Source of the DNA: Nemertoderma westbladi
Taxonomy: Eukaryota > Xenacoelomorpha > Nemertodermatida > Nemertodermatidae
Reading direction: 5' to 3'
Assembly (NCBI GenBank): GCA_032718475.1
Contig: JAUCBJ010006762.1
Coordinates: 1-44,276 of the forward strand
DNA: 44,276 nt
The notes under the pieces were generated by a model. It had not been told where the DNA came from. It was given only the letters and a program-made list of their open reading frames with translations, and did not search any database. The position numbers were made by a program, and so were the translations under genes. Numbering within the stretch: the first letter of the stretch is position 1; each line of letters begins with the position of its first letter. Shown here one piece after another: positions 9,314-19,955 of the stretch.

Positions 9314-11520
9314 CTAGTTCGCTCCTCCTGTCTTCGGGAACCATCTCAGTTCCTTCCCTCTATCGTCGTCCTGTCTGGGTCTCTTCCTACCCTCTGGCTT
9401 GTCTTCTTTGAGACTCCTGATTCTCGCCGTTACTGCCTTGCTAATTCCCGTGGGCGATTCTTTGGGCGCTGGTGTTATTAGCTCCCGGTAACGCTTCGCA
9501 GGTGGCCCTTCCGAATGCCCCGCCTGCTTCCCCCTGGTAGCGTCCCACAAGATCATCTTCATGGTTCGCGGCATGTGCTCCGCCAGGAAATCTCTAAACT
9601 CTCCTCTGTTCTCCGGCACCCATCTATCCAGATACCTCTGCGTGTTCATGACCCCACCATACGATGCCGCCGTCGCTACCTCTTGGTATGTAAACAGAAG
9701 TCTCCTCTTAATAATTTCCAGATGGGCCTCCTGATTGATGTTGAAGAAACCATACCGGAACTCCTGGGCCTTCATTCTCTGTCGCGTCATAACGCCCACG
9801 TCGGCCCACTCCTCGAAGATCTTAAACTTCTCCTCGTCGTCCATCCAGTCGCACTGGCGCCCATAGTGCCCTCGGAAGTTACACTTAGAGCAGCGGTTGT
9901 GCAACCTCAGACATGCCCCCATCCTATGACTCGACTCGAGGCAGTAGAGGCAGCTCGTCCCCTTCTGGAATCGATACAAACAGCTCTTTTCCTGGTGAGT
10001 AAGCCTCCCGCAGTAATCGCAGCCATGTATCAACACATCCCGCCCCAAGTCGTCTTTTGCCCCAAGCGGTCTCCTGGGTCTATGGAGCCGTTGGTAAGCA
10101 AACTTCTGGACGTTAATATCTCTGTCCATTACTTCTGGCTCCTCGTAAATACTACCCGAGCCAGCCTCACTCTCAGATAATCCCAACTGCGCCAGTTCTA
10201 ATCGGCGCTTTTGCTTAGCCTGATATTGCATAAGCCCCCTCAGCCGGGTATGCATACCATCCCGCATACGCTTTCCCGCTCTCTCTCTCTCTCCCTATCC
10301 TCTCGCAAACTTTGGTTCGCTATCTCTATCTCTCTCGCCTCCCGCTCTCTATGCTCGTTCGTTTCTTTCTCTGCCCTCGCTACCTCTCTCGCTTCTCGCT
10401 CTTTACGTTCGTTCTCTATTCTCGCCTCCTGCTCCTCGCACTCGTTTATCTATCTCTCTTCCCGCTCTCTACGCTCGTTCGTTTCTCTCTCTGCGCTGTC
10501 TACCTCTCTTGCTTCTCGCTCTTTACGTTCGTTCTCTATTCTCGCCTCTCGCTCCTTGCGCTCGTTTATCTCTCTCTCTTCCCGCTCTCTACAGTTTCTC
10601 GCCACCCTCTCGGCTTTCTCTCTACATTCCCTCGCTAACTCTCTTTCTTTCTCTAATAACGCAGTTCCCTTGCACAGCTGCCTCTCTAACTCTTTCTGGT
10701 CTAGCGCCGCCATGTCTAGTTGACATGCCAGATCTATCTCCAACACCCTTCTTTCTTTCGCGGAGGATGTAGTGGACTTATCGGTCGCGACGGACTCCTG
10801 TCACCTCTCTGTCCTACTAACTTTCCCCCGCTTTCTGGGGTTCTCGCTATCTGATGAGACCGAATCCTCGGGGTTAACCTCGGGTTCACCCTTGTGCAGA
10901 TCCGCCCAACCCACTAACTTAATTCCCCTAGCATCCACTAAGTAAGGCGTACACTACTTCAGGCTCCATAACCCTGGATCGCCACAGTTCAAACAGTTCG
11001 GTGGCGACCCCCCTCGCTCTCTCACTCGCCAGTTCTCCCTGTCCAAAACGGACTAAGTATCGGAAATGTTTGTTTGACTCATCTAACCTTTGTTGTAACT
11101 TAGGCTGGTCTACCTTTCCACCCTCTCTGGCCTCCTTCAGTAACTTCTTGGCGGCATTGTAGGCCCGTCATAGCCGATCACTCGTCCCAACGTCCTCTTC
11201 GCTGACTCCTCCCCCTCTCCTCGTTCGGTGTCGTACCGGCGGCCCCACCGTCGCCATTCCGGTGGGCCGTCTGTCGCCCTCGGCCTGTGGCTGGCCGGCA
11301 ACTTCGGTACTCCGACCGCCATCGTGCGTCGACTCGTCTCTCCCTCGTAGTTGACGGCCACCCTCCGCTTGGGCTACCGGATCGTCCCTCGTTGGCGAAT
11401 CCAGCATTGCTGGCCGATACCGTCTCGTCACGGCCTCACGGATCGTTTGGTTGGTATCGTCCAGGGTCTGCGGCGGCGTTCTCTCTCCCTCAGATAAATC
11501 GAGGCTTTCTGTCGCTCATC
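9314..11520 (-). pseudogene. gag-like protein with coiled coil and three CCHC-type knuckles
   Basis: A start ATG lies at about 11518-11520, just inside the 5' LTR. After one frame change the sequence reads as a Gln/Arg-rich N-terminus. An in-frame TGA near 11170 is followed by a helical segment (AYNAAKKLLKE, then ELASERARGVATELFELW). After another frame change comes a long Glu/Arg-rich coiled coil (10450-10746 and on to about 10270; repeated ERKEREA units). The last piece, 9314-10267 (317 codons), has three knuckles at residues 83-96, 106-119 and 126-139, then a conserved-looking YGFFNIN segment and a basic tail. Role inferred: RNA-binding structural protein. At least four lesions, so not functional as read. 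The C-terminal layout resembles the end of the 30965-33769 protein. Confidence 0.6.
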
Positions 11521-11575
11521 TTTATTCTTTTCTGTTTCTGGCAGTCACAGTTGCAGCAGTTGGTTAATTATTGAC

Positions 11576-12218
11576 TGTGACGGGATCAGAGATCCCGACC
11601 GGGTAATTGTAGTACGCGTCACCATTCTGCTTTGGGATGGTGCTAACAGCTTGGCCGAGGCGGTTGGAGAAAACAATAAGAGTTTGGTGTTGTCTCTTGA
11701 TGTTAGAAAATGATAGTACAATTAATATGGCAGAAATAAAAGATATAATAGATACCGGTATGATAGTGCCGATGACGGTCAATAATTGTTACCAGTCTGC
11801 ACTAAACTGAATAACCAACTGATGTACCAATCCAAGAATCTGACATAATATATGATTGATACACTAAATATTGCTTCACCTCCTACTCTACCTTGGCCTC
11901 CTACCCAATGGATGCTTTCCTGTTCCCTATCACTTGCTTCCCTCCCCTCTATTGGCTAATATGCTACTTGTCACCCAGGCACTCTCTGGGAGTGTTTCCC
12001 CTCTGCTGCTAGCCTCTACTAGCTGTGTTCCCTCCGAGGTGCTTTGACGTCTAACCTTCCTTTCTATGTGGCTTCGGGGCTTGTGTTGCCCCCCCCCCCC
12101 CCCCAATGTTGGTTATGATACGGATTTAATATTGGTAATCTCGTATCTCCAACCTATTGCGAAAATGCCACTATCCCATTTTCTGGTGGGTAATGAAGTG
12201 GAATTGAATCCGCTTACA
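11576..12218 (-). repeat. 5' LTR of the gag-only element (643 bp)
   Basis: It aligns along its length with 7981-8590. It is 33 bp longer, mainly because of an insertion of 16 C (12089-12104) followed by a short 'aatgttggttatgatacg' block. Scattered substitutions suggest the insertion is not very recent. Confidence 0.88.
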
Positions 12219-12223
12219 GTAAT

Positions 12224-12566
12224 ACCTCGCTTATGTTAGTTTCAATGTCAAACTGTATTCCTCGTGTCCCACCACCTTTCCTCGTTTTACGCTGAACAAA
12301 TTCTCCCCGTGATTCTCTATGTTTCCAACCAAGCTCAACTAAACGAGAACGCCGTTGTGCTTTCTTATTCCCCAACCGAAGTTTAGATTGAGACTTTCCG
12401 CCTGTACGATTTTTTTACGCCGGTACACTTTTTCACGCACTGTTGTTTGTTGTCTAATTCCCTTTATCAACTGTTGTATGCATTGGTCTCGTTGTTTTGA
12501 TTCGGATGCTGACTCCCTTTCCTTTTCGAAGTTGTTGGAACTTATTGTAGACTCAGTATCGGACAT
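12224..12566 (-). pseudogene. Unrecognised protein gene, 5' part, split by the LTR element
   Basis: ATG at 12564-12566 opens a frame of about 70 codons: Ser/Glu-rich N-terminus, then REKVYRRKKIVQAE and NFGWGIRK. A frame change near 12355 leads into a frame with LGWKHRESRGEFVQ and a GGGTRGIQFDIE motif that runs to the insertion site at 12223. It is the amino-terminal half of the gene whose other half is 7429-7975. It faces the DDE integrase-like gene at 5831-7084 in convergent orientation; whether both once formed one transposon is unproven. Confidence 0.5.
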
Positions 12567-12837
12567 GCCAATTACAAATTTCAGAATTACAGAATTATAG
12601 TAGTAGGCCTATTACAGTATTATATTTTACCGGTAATACCGGCAGACCGGTACACTTGTCTACCGGTAGTAAGTTGGTACTGTGGTAAGTTTATCTAAGA
12701 TTTCTAAATCCAGTAACCGGTACTGCCAGACTGCAGTACCGGTATACTTAGCACTTAGTGCCACGAGTGGTAGAGCTGCAGAGTGGGTTTAATGATTTAA
12801 TTTGAAGGACCAGCGGACCCTGACCGTAGACTGCGAC
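12567..12837. other. Intergenic, rich in ACCGGT words
   Basis: No gene is seen. The palindromic words ACCGGT and TACCGG recur many times between 12630 and 12750. The stretch lies between the split gene and the 3' LTR of the Gypsy element. Confidence 0.5.
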
Positions 12838-13160
12838 TATAATGATATCGTAAGCATACCGATATACGAGTAAGAGTGAGAAATAATATTGTGCCGCACC
12901 GTCATATTATATTATTTCAATACGTGCTGATAGACTGATAAGTACTGCTGGCCAACATGCCGGTGGCAGTATACTGTGCAGTACAGAGCTGTCGGTCTGT
13001 GGCCGTCCAGGATGACAGCTCCAGTATCCTATAACAATGAATGAATAATATATCCTACCTACTGTGAAATCCCATCACCCGATATCCCATGCAATCTGCC
13101 CATCGCTGATTGGCCGTTGCCTAGTAACGGATCTAGAGTACGTGGCTAAGGAATATCAAT
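12838..13160 (-). repeat. Gypsy 3' LTR (323 bp)
   Basis: It has the same length and ends as 21445-21767. The minus-strand purine tract AGAAGGGGGG directly precedes it (13161-13175). Confidence 0.9.
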
Positions 13161-13195
13161 ACACCCCCCTTCTAGTTTGTGGGACTTCCAGCAAA

Positions 13196-13480
13196 CTATC
13201 CATAATGGAGTCTGTCTGGTTGACGTCGCCGACGTGTTGTGTGGGTGTTGTTGTGTTGTAAATCTGGTATATTTTCCGGGCTGGTGCTGGTAAGCTGTGT
13301 TGCCCAGTGAACGCCCTTAGTTGGGTTTGATGGGGTTCCTCTAGCATTATAGCCATTGTGCCTGCTGTTAATGTCCCCCGATGTCCCGATAGCTGTGTTC
13401 CTCAGAAGGTGGCGTCGGTTGCGGGTGAGACAACGGCCGGACTGTAATTTGATCCAGTAACTGCGGTGTGAGGCCGCCTC
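13196..13480 (-). pseudogene. Gypsy integrase C-terminal end
   Basis: This is the continuation of the integrase beyond the LINE. The frame reads EAASHRSYWIKL and CLTRNRRHLLR, the usual C-terminal 'RSY ... RNRR' pattern of Gypsy integrases, then a low-complexity tail to the stop at 13196. A purine tract at 13161-13175 follows at once, then the 3' LTR. Confidence 0.75.
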
Positions 13481-13492
13481 GACCACAACACC

Positions 13493-16400
13493 TACTACTA
13501 CTACTACTAGGATCGGCATGCTGCGTTGCAGCTGCATTTTTAAGAATGCTGTGCCGGCTTGTCAACAAAATTGCACCGCCACAACTCCCTATCACCCATG
13601 ACATTTGCTAGATCATCCGCATCTTTAAGGCCAGTGTCCTTTAAGATGCGTCTCAAGAAAGTCATGGGCTGTCCACCATGCTTATTCACTCCATACGGCT
13701 GCCAAAGTACAAGATTATGCACTGGCTGGTCCTCACGGCGAAAGCAATGTCCTGCAAAGCGGAGGCGATTTTGTTCTAGTGTCAAGCTTGGGGGAACCAA
13801 TGAGACACCTCCAATGTTATATAGTGTCTGGTTGGAGATGTGTGCATTGTACTTGACACAATGAACCCGGCGTAGCATTCTTGTGAATGTGCCATCCAGA
13901 GATTTGGTGTCCTCAGCAGTTAGAGCCCAGCATGGACTCCCATAGAGGAGTACTGGAACTACTGCTGCTCTAAATAATCGGACCTTAAGTTTCCGATTAA
14001 TTCTCGGTGACTTCCAAATCCTGGAAAGCCTATTCAAGGCTGCCCATGCCTTTCCCTTACGTATTCGAAGGTCCTCACCTGACTTCCGGATCCATGATCC
14101 CAGGTAACAGAAGTCGTCCACATGCTCAAGCATACCATCCTTTGAGCTTATGCTCATCCGATCAGAGACTTGCTGAGGACTTTCAAAGTTAACTGTCAGA
14201 ATTTTGGTCTTTCTGGAGTTAATAAAAAGACCAACACTAGAAGCAGCATGTTCTAATGAGCTGAGGAGCCGTTGGGCTCCCTCTAATGATTCTGAGAGTA
14301 CTCCTAAGTCATCAGCAAAGTCTAGATCAGTTAGGTACTTGGCAGGATTTCCTCGACTTCTGGAGCCAGTAGGTGGAGTTATCATCACCCCATCATCATT
14401 ATGATGATCTAAGGACATGCGTAGAACATAGTCAACCACAATAATGAACAAGAATGGTGCAAGTGTGTCTCCTTGGAGGACGCCCCATAACACTTCAAAT
14501 GGTTCTGTGTCACCGTCAACAGTAGACACAAATGTTGTCGAACCATCGTATACTGATCTGATTGCTGCAATAATTTCATCAGGAATCCCATATAATGAAA
14601 GTATGCTGAACATACGTGATCGAGAGACTGAATTAAAGGCCTTGAAGAAGTCAACAAAGATAACAGCCAGATGCCTGTCTTTCTTTTTTGATAATTCTTC
14701 AATTATCCTTCTAAGTGCCAAAATGGGCTCCATGGTCCCACGACCTTTACGGAACCCATTCTGATTTCCACGGAGCAGTCTCTCAATGGGATCCCTGATG
14801 CGATTTAATAGAATCCTATTGTATAGCTTTGCAGCAATCGAGATCAATGAGATTCCCCGAAAAGAACCATAGAGTGTTAGGTTGCCCTTCTTGGGAACTG
14901 GCACTAACTTATTTGTTTTCATTTCTTGTGGGACTCTTGTTGTACGGTACATGTCTACTATGATGGGATAGATGAGCTTTAAACACTCAGGTATTTTAAA
15001 GACCTCAGGGGGAACACCATCTACTCCACTGGCAAGATTGGTCTTAATGCTCTTTGCAGCAGCCTTCACTTCTGCAAAGGAGATATCGCCAATGGGAATA
15101 TCTGGGAGTACAGACTCAGACACCTTTACTTCTATAAAGTTATCAGGCAATACCCTGTCATTATTGAGGAGCTTTTCAAAGTGGGCTTTCCAACCATTGA
15201 GGCGATCGGCTGGTGATTCAGCCTTAACCTTGGTGGTTGGTTGGCTTTTCCGCCCAGTAAGCAGATTGATCGATTTCCATGCCTGGGATGATTGCCTGCT
15301 GTCGTCAGCATCATTGATGGCATCAACCTGTTGGTTTATTAGCTCCTGTAGATTAACAGAGTACTGCCTGTTGAGGGACCTAGATGCAGCCTTAACTGCA
15401 TTCTTGGCCGCTGTAGTCTGTTTGAGTCGGGACTCTTTCTGCGCCTTATGAAGGTCATTTCGGCACTTTTGAATTTTGTTGTCAGTCCAGGGGGCCCTTT
15501 TCCTGTTTCGAGGGTATACAGGAACTGTTTCTGCAGCTGCTAACTTAACTGCTTCTGTAAAGGCAGTATAGCCCTCACAGTGATCTGCCGCCTCAGAGGC
15601 AAGAGCCTCATACCTGTTGCTCAGCTGTAGTGTGAAGCTGGATCTTACACTTGGCTGTTGCAACAGAGAGGACCAGTCATGCCGCGGCAAGGCAGATTTC
15701 GTTGTTCTGCTAGCACGCAGACTAAGTCTTACCTTGGCCACAATAAGGCGGTGATCACTGGAGAAGGGTCGAAGTGTAAATGCATTACAGTCTTGTATAG
15801 AGCTCCTGTATTTCCTACGAAACAGAATATGGTCTATCTGGGACTTGTGACCACTGGGTCCACTATGAGTCCATAGCTTTCCAGTTCGCTTCTTGAACTG
15901 GGTTCCAGCCGAAAACAATCCATTTCCAGAGATAAAATCCTGAAGATGGACAGAATTTCGGTTAACACTATTGCTATAGACCCAGGGCGATGTAGGTGAT
16001 TGATGCAGACTTGCATTAAAGTCTCCCAGGAATGTTAAGAATGCATGCTGATCCACTCCATCAGTAGCTGCTTGTAGATTGTGGTAGAAATTTTCCACCT
16101 CCTCTACAGGGGCAACACTAGTTGGAGAGTAGCACACAATCAGAACCACCTTAGGAAACTTCTTAGCCAGTCTTCCAGAACATGAGAAGTGGCAACGGAT
16201 GATGCGGTTAGAGATTTGGTCTATTTTGTCCAATGCTGCATGTGCAGTTGGATTCATCAATAGACCAATTCCACCATTGCCACTATCATCTGCTGACACG
16301 AGGGCGAGTCGCCAACCGCCCCCCATGTCCTTAATCAGAACCTCATCAGTCTGTCCAGTCTGCATTCGGTGCTCTTGAACACCCACTGCGCTAAGAGAGA

Positions 16401-17205
16401 GCTTATCTGCCAAGGCAGTCAGCTCACCTTGTCGCATTGAGGACCCGAGTGTTAGTGTGTTTACTGAGGCTAGTCTAGTGACTTGCCTCAGATTCACCAA
16501 TGGCTTTGTTGGTCGGGGTGGAACATGAGAGTAGCCTCCAACTCCAGAATCCCTCTCCCCATCACAATCTGGCCTCCCTGGTGACCCAGGGTTTGGGCCA
16601 GAAAGGTCATCAGGAAAGGGACTCAAAGAATTGTTGACTGCTCTCTCTCCAGTAGGGGGTGAGACAGGCAGCCGGTCAGGAGTTAACTGACGCCTGTGAG
16701 GCCGATTGTGTCCGGTAATTCCACTGGCCTCTAGTGGCCGGACCTCCGCATTGCTAATGTAATCCATAGTGGGGGTTGGGGGGTGCTTTTTTGCCGAGTC
16801 AGCTCTCGGGGCAAATACCACACCCTGGTTTGCCATTCCACAGGGTGGGTGTCGCAATGGAGTCAGATATGAGGCCCATCACCCATATCTACTCTGGCGC
16901 ACATGACCCACCATTGGCTGTTGCAGCTCATCTGCTGGGTCATGCCCTGTACCCTTGCTGCCAGGCGCAGGTCGCAGTGAAGTGCTCTCAGAGTGGACAT
17001 GAGAACACTCTACTCCTGACAGGCCATTGGTAGATCACCATCTGCCTGGTCAGGCCATATACCCCTGCAGCCAAGTATATGGGTCCTTAATCCAGGACCA
17101 AGGGCGTCCTTATCCCAGAACAAAGGGGGTCCTAGTTACAGGACCAGATTTGCCCTAGTAAAAGGGGTCTATGCAGCTACAGGTGGCTACAGGTGGCTAC
17201 AGGTG
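13493..17205 (-). mobile_element. Full-length RTE-like LINE inserted in Gypsy integrase
   Basis: The element is bounded by the 12-bp duplication GACCACAACACC (13481-13492 and 17206-17217). The 3' tail is a run of TAG triplets (CTA on the plus strand from 13493). The 5' UTR is about 370 bp and begins with three tandem copies of an 11-bp CACCTGTAGC-type unit. One large frame encodes endonuclease and RT. Parts of three further copies are in the window (1-165, 24489-27365, 42970-44276), so the family is abundant. Removing it and one duplication restores a continuous Gypsy integrase frame. Confidence 0.92.
13540..16836 (-). CDS. LINE endonuclease-reverse transcriptase (1098 aa)
   Basis: I take the ATG at 16834-16836 (MANQGVV) as start; the frame is open seven codons further upstream but without ATG. 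Residues 1-115 are Pro/Ser-rich and unassigned. 121-375 is an APE-type endonuclease: Asn in SVNTLTL, Glu in VQEHRM (154-157), GDFNAS near 271 and SSDHRL near 345. RT runs about 600-880: VPVPKKGN, GFRKGRGT, the first catalytic Asp in IFVDFFKAF, LQGDTLAPFLF, and FADD near 839. The KAFD-type Asp after the first motif is Asn here (14632-14634) but Asp in the other copies. The C-terminal domain contains the pattern DGTFTRMLRR ... RFAGHCFRR. It nicks target DNA and primes reverse transcription from it. No stop or shift is visible. Confidence 0.88.
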   Translation of the reverse strand: MANQGVVFAPRADSAKKHPPTPTMDYISNAEVRPLEASGITGHNRPHRRQLTPDRLPVSPPTGERAVNNSLSPFPDDLSGPNPGSPGRPDCDGERDSGVGGYSHVPPRPTKPLVNLRQVTRLASVNTLTLGSSMRQGELTALADKLSLSAVGVQEHRMQTGQTDEVLIKDMGGGWRLALVSADDSGNGGIGLLMNPTAHAALDKIDQISNRIIRCHFSCSGRLAKKFPKVVLIVCYSPTSVAPVEEVENFYHNLQAATDGVDQHAFLTFLGDFNASLHQSPTSPWVYSNSVNRNSVHLQDFISGNGLFSAGTQFKKRTGKLWTHSGPSGHKSQIDHILFRRKYRSSIQDCNAFTLRPFSSDHRLIVAKVRLSLRASRTTKSALPRHDWSSLLQQPSVRSSFTLQLSNRYEALASEAADHCEGYTAFTEAVKLAAAETVPVYPRNRKRAPWTDNKIQKCRNDLHKAQKESRLKQTTAAKNAVKAASRSLNRQYSVNLQELINQQVDAINDADDSRQSSQAWKSINLLTGRKSQPTTKVKAESPADRLNGWKAHFEKLLNNDRVLPDNFIEVKVSESVLPDIPIGDISFAEVKAAAKSIKTNLASGVDGVPPEVFKIPECLKLIYPIIVDMYRTTRVPQEMKTNKLVPVPKKGNLTLYGSFRGISLISIAAKLYNRILLNRIRDPIERLLRGNQNGFRKGRGTMEPILALRRIIEELSKKKDRHLAVIFVDFFKAFNSVSRSRMFSILSLYGIPDEIIAAIRSVYDGSTTFVSTVDGDTEPFEVLWGVLQGDTLAPFLFIIVVDYVLRMSLDHHNDDGVMITPPTGSRSRGNPAKYLTDLDFADDLGVLSESLEGAQRLLSSLEHAASSVGLFINSRKTKILTVNFESPQQVSDRMSISSKDGMLEHVDDFCYLGSWIRKSGEDLRIRKGKAWAALNRLSRIWKSPRINRKLKVRLFRAAVVPVLLYGSPCWALTAEDTKSLDGTFTRMLRRVHCVKYNAHISNQTLYNIGGVSLVPPSLTLEQNRLRFAGHCFRREDQPVHNLVLWQPYGVNKHGGQPMTFLRRILKDTGLKDADDLANVMGDRELWRCNFVDKPAQHS

Positions 17206-17217
17206 GACCACAACACC

Positions 17218-18929
17218 AGTGCGGTCCCAACGCTTGGTGGTTGGGTTTTGGATCCGCACCGGGTCTCCCACTGAGAGGGTGGGGAGGGTTTTGGCCCCGC
17301 GGTTGTAATCCTCGGCCTGAGACTCGGCATTGCAGCGTCGAGTGTGGTCCTGGTCGTTTGGTGTCCCAGGAGGAAAGCCCGACTGTATGCGGGTACCCGT
17401 GAGTGTGTTGGGTGCCCAAACAAAATCTGGGCCGGTGATTGGCCGTGTGCGCGGGGTGAGTTTCTTAATTCCAGGAGGCCCTCCTGGAATGCCGTAGAGT
17501 TTATTTTTCCCCCAGTTTTTGTTATCAAACTCTTCAGAGCCTTAACGGCGGACTCTGCATGGCCGTTGCTCTGTGGGTATTCCGGGGAGGAGAACGTCTG
17601 CTGCACTCCCCAGTCGCTAAGGAAGTCCACGAAATTGGACCCCGCGAATTGTGGGCCGCCGTCGGAGGAGAACCGTACGGGGATGCCGAAGTGTATAAAA
17701 ACGTCCCGTATATGGGCTGCTGTTGTAGCGGCGGTTGGATGGCTGGTGTAGCCATATATTTCGGGCCACCCAGAGTAACGGTCCGCTACGGCGAGGTAGT
17801 TCCGGCCGTCAAGGGCGAAAAGATTGGCAGAAATCTCCTCGAAGGGCCGGGTGGCCTCTCGGTCTCGTAGGAGAGGTTCCTTGGTGAGACTGGGGCGGTG
17901 TATGAGACAGGCATCACACGATGAGATGGTAGTCCGGACATCGTTGGTGAGCCCGGGCCAGTACACTGTCTGGTGGGCACGGTGGAGAGTTTTCTCTACA
18001 CCCTGGTGGGCAGCGTGAAGTCGCGCGAGGGTGGTCCGTCTCTCGGCCCGCGGAATAATAATCCGCTGCCCGTAAAGGACGAGTTCGTGGTCCGTGGTGA
18101 GTTCCTCCCGGACGGACCAATAGGGAGAGACTCCTGGGAGTTGGCGGGAGGCCGGCGGGAACCCGGACTGTGTGGCGATGAGGAGTTCCATGTAGTCGGG
18201 GTCGTCCCGGGCGGTCTTGCAGAGGGCGTCGAGGATCAAGTCGGAGAACTCCTCCGATTGCTCCGAAATCTCGTAGAGTTCGGCGGCTTTCTGCCGGGTT
18301 GCCGCATGTATGTAGTACGCCATATCGCCATTGTCGATCAGGTCATCGGAGGATGGATCGTCAACGGGAGCGCGGGATAATGCATCGGGAATCCGATGAT
18401 CCTTACCCTTCCTCCACACTGTAGTGAAGGTATACGGAGTGAGTTTAGATTTCAGCCGCTGGAGGCAAGTATTATCCGTGGCATCGATTGTGTAGCGATC
18501 CAGGATAGTAACGAGTGGCTGGTGGTCGACTATAAGGGTGAAGTGTGGAAGGCCGAGGAGGTAGAGTCGACACTTGTGGGCCGCCCAGGTGACCGCGAGC
18601 AGCTCGAGCTCCACCATGGCGTAGCGTGACTCTGTCTCCGAGACGAACCGCGATCCGCACTCCACCAGTTTCCAGTCATCGTCGTCGTAGTGCTGGAGTA
18701 ATGCGTAGCCCAAACCGTGTTTCCTCGAGGCGTCGGTTTGGAGCATTGTCTCGCGTTCCGTCTCGAAGGGAGCGAGGTTTGGGGGTAAGACCAACGCGCG
18801 TTTTGTTGCCTCGAACGTCGCCTCGTGGTCCGAATTCCAAATAAATGAATTCTTAGAACTGAGGAGGGGGCGGAGGGGGGACATCGTGGAGGAGATGTCT
18901 GTCGAGAATGGGGCGAGTTGCTCCACCAA
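17218..18929 (-). pseudogene. Gypsy RNase H and integrase (main part)
   Basis: RNase H: LLQTDASRKHGLGYALLQ, YAMVELELLAVTWA, and VDHQPLVTIL. Integrase: an HHCC zinc domain ending SSCDACL, then the catalytic core. The first Asp, expected in a DLF motif, is Asn in SANLFALDG (codon 17823-17825). The second Asp (SSDGGPQF) and the Glu (GHAESAVK) are present. A frame change near 17340 shifts the last 40 codons; the correct frame there reads LPTLSVGDPVRIQNP. The gene is cut by the LINE at 17206 and resumes at 13480. Confidence 0.8.
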
Positions 18930-19672
18930 CCCAACGAAACTCCGGAGGTCAGTAAAATTCGTTGGCCTCGGGAAACTCGCGATAGCCCGGACCTTCGCCG
19001 GGTCGGCCCGTATCCCGTCAGCCCCGACGAGGTAACCCGCGAACTTAACTTCGGACTGGGGAACTGGACCTTGTCGGGGTTGAGGGAAATTCCGGTCTCA
19101 CAGCATCGTTGGAGGAACCGGCGGATGCTGTCGAGGTGGTCGTCGAGGTTGGCGTCGTAGAGGAGGACGTCATCGACGATCTTCCTCAAGTTTGGCAGGT
19201 CGCGAATGGCGTCGTCGCCGCGGCAGTTGTACTCATCCCCGCTCGATATTAAACCCATAACACTCCTGGTGTGTTTATATCTCCCCCAGGGTGTTACGAA
19301 TGTGGTTAGGAGCTGGGAATCTTTATCGAGAGAGACCTGCCAATACCCGGAAGCGGCGTCAAATAAGGTGAAATAATTCGCCGTTGTTGCGATTCCGGCT
19401 ATCACCACCCGCGGGCTCAGGGTGGGGTAGTAAGGCCGTGTAACCTGTTGGTTGAGGTTGCGGAGGTCCACACACAACCTAAGTTTGCTGGAAGGTTTTC
19501 GGGTAACCGTCATCGGGTGAGCCCAATCGGTAGGCTCCGTCACACGTTCGATGACGGTGCGTCGCTCCATGTTGTCGAGGAGGGACTTTACCTCGTCCCG
19601 CATGGCGAAGGGAATTGGACGCGCGCCATTTACATGGAAGGGTTTGGCGCCCTCCTTTAAGTCAATGTGCAT
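18930..19672 (-). pseudogene. Gypsy reverse transcriptase
   Basis: Motifs in order: MHIDLKEGAKPFHV, RTVIERVTEPTDWAHPM, KLRLCVDLRNLNQ, then the first catalytic Asp in FTLFDAASGYWQV. The IVDDVLLYD box replaces the usual YVDD with IVDD. The frame is good to about 19045 (ISLNPDKVQF). There a shift puts the remainder into the frame of the next entry. Upstream, two single-base shifts between 19673 and 19735 disconnect it from the protease. It would copy the element's RNA in the particle. Confidence 0.8.
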
Positions 19673-19955
19673 CGGTTCGCCAACAAAGGTTCGTCTACGT
19701 CGTCAAAACGTCCGCGAATTCGTGTAGAATTTCGTCGCGAACTCGGGGATTTAACGGTTCCGCAGTAGATTTGATTGAGTTTATGGCTTATGGGAAATTC
19801 GGTGGAAGAATGTTAAGGTTCACGAGCGCCTGGAGGTTTAGGATTAGGCCATCAATTTCCGGGGATACGACAATTAAAGCCGTTGTTTCGAGTCCGTCAT
19901 AGGAGATTATCGAAGGAAACATTCCCGCAATTTGTAGCGGGCTTTGGTTCGCGGC

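Larger units (their letters stand above)
7976..12223 (-). mobile_element. LTR retrotransposon lacking pol (gag-only, LARD/TR-GAG type)
   Basis: Two direct repeats (7981-8590 and 11576-12218) start TGTGACGGG and end CGCTTACA on the plus strand, and are bounded by the 5-bp duplication GTAAT (7976-7980 and 12219-12223). A purine tract (minus-strand TGGGGGGGAG, 8591-8600) abuts the left LTR, and the coding frames are on the minus strand. The 5' LTR is therefore the right one. The interior is only about 3 kb and contains a gag-like gene but no protease, RT or integrase, so mobilisation would need enzymes from elsewhere. I see no standard tRNA-primer site starting TGG next to the 5' LTR. Confidence 0.85.

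Noticed and set aside
10211-10772. Plus-strand Ser/Leu-rich frames
   Set aside because: They are the antisense of the Glu/Arg-rich coiled coil.
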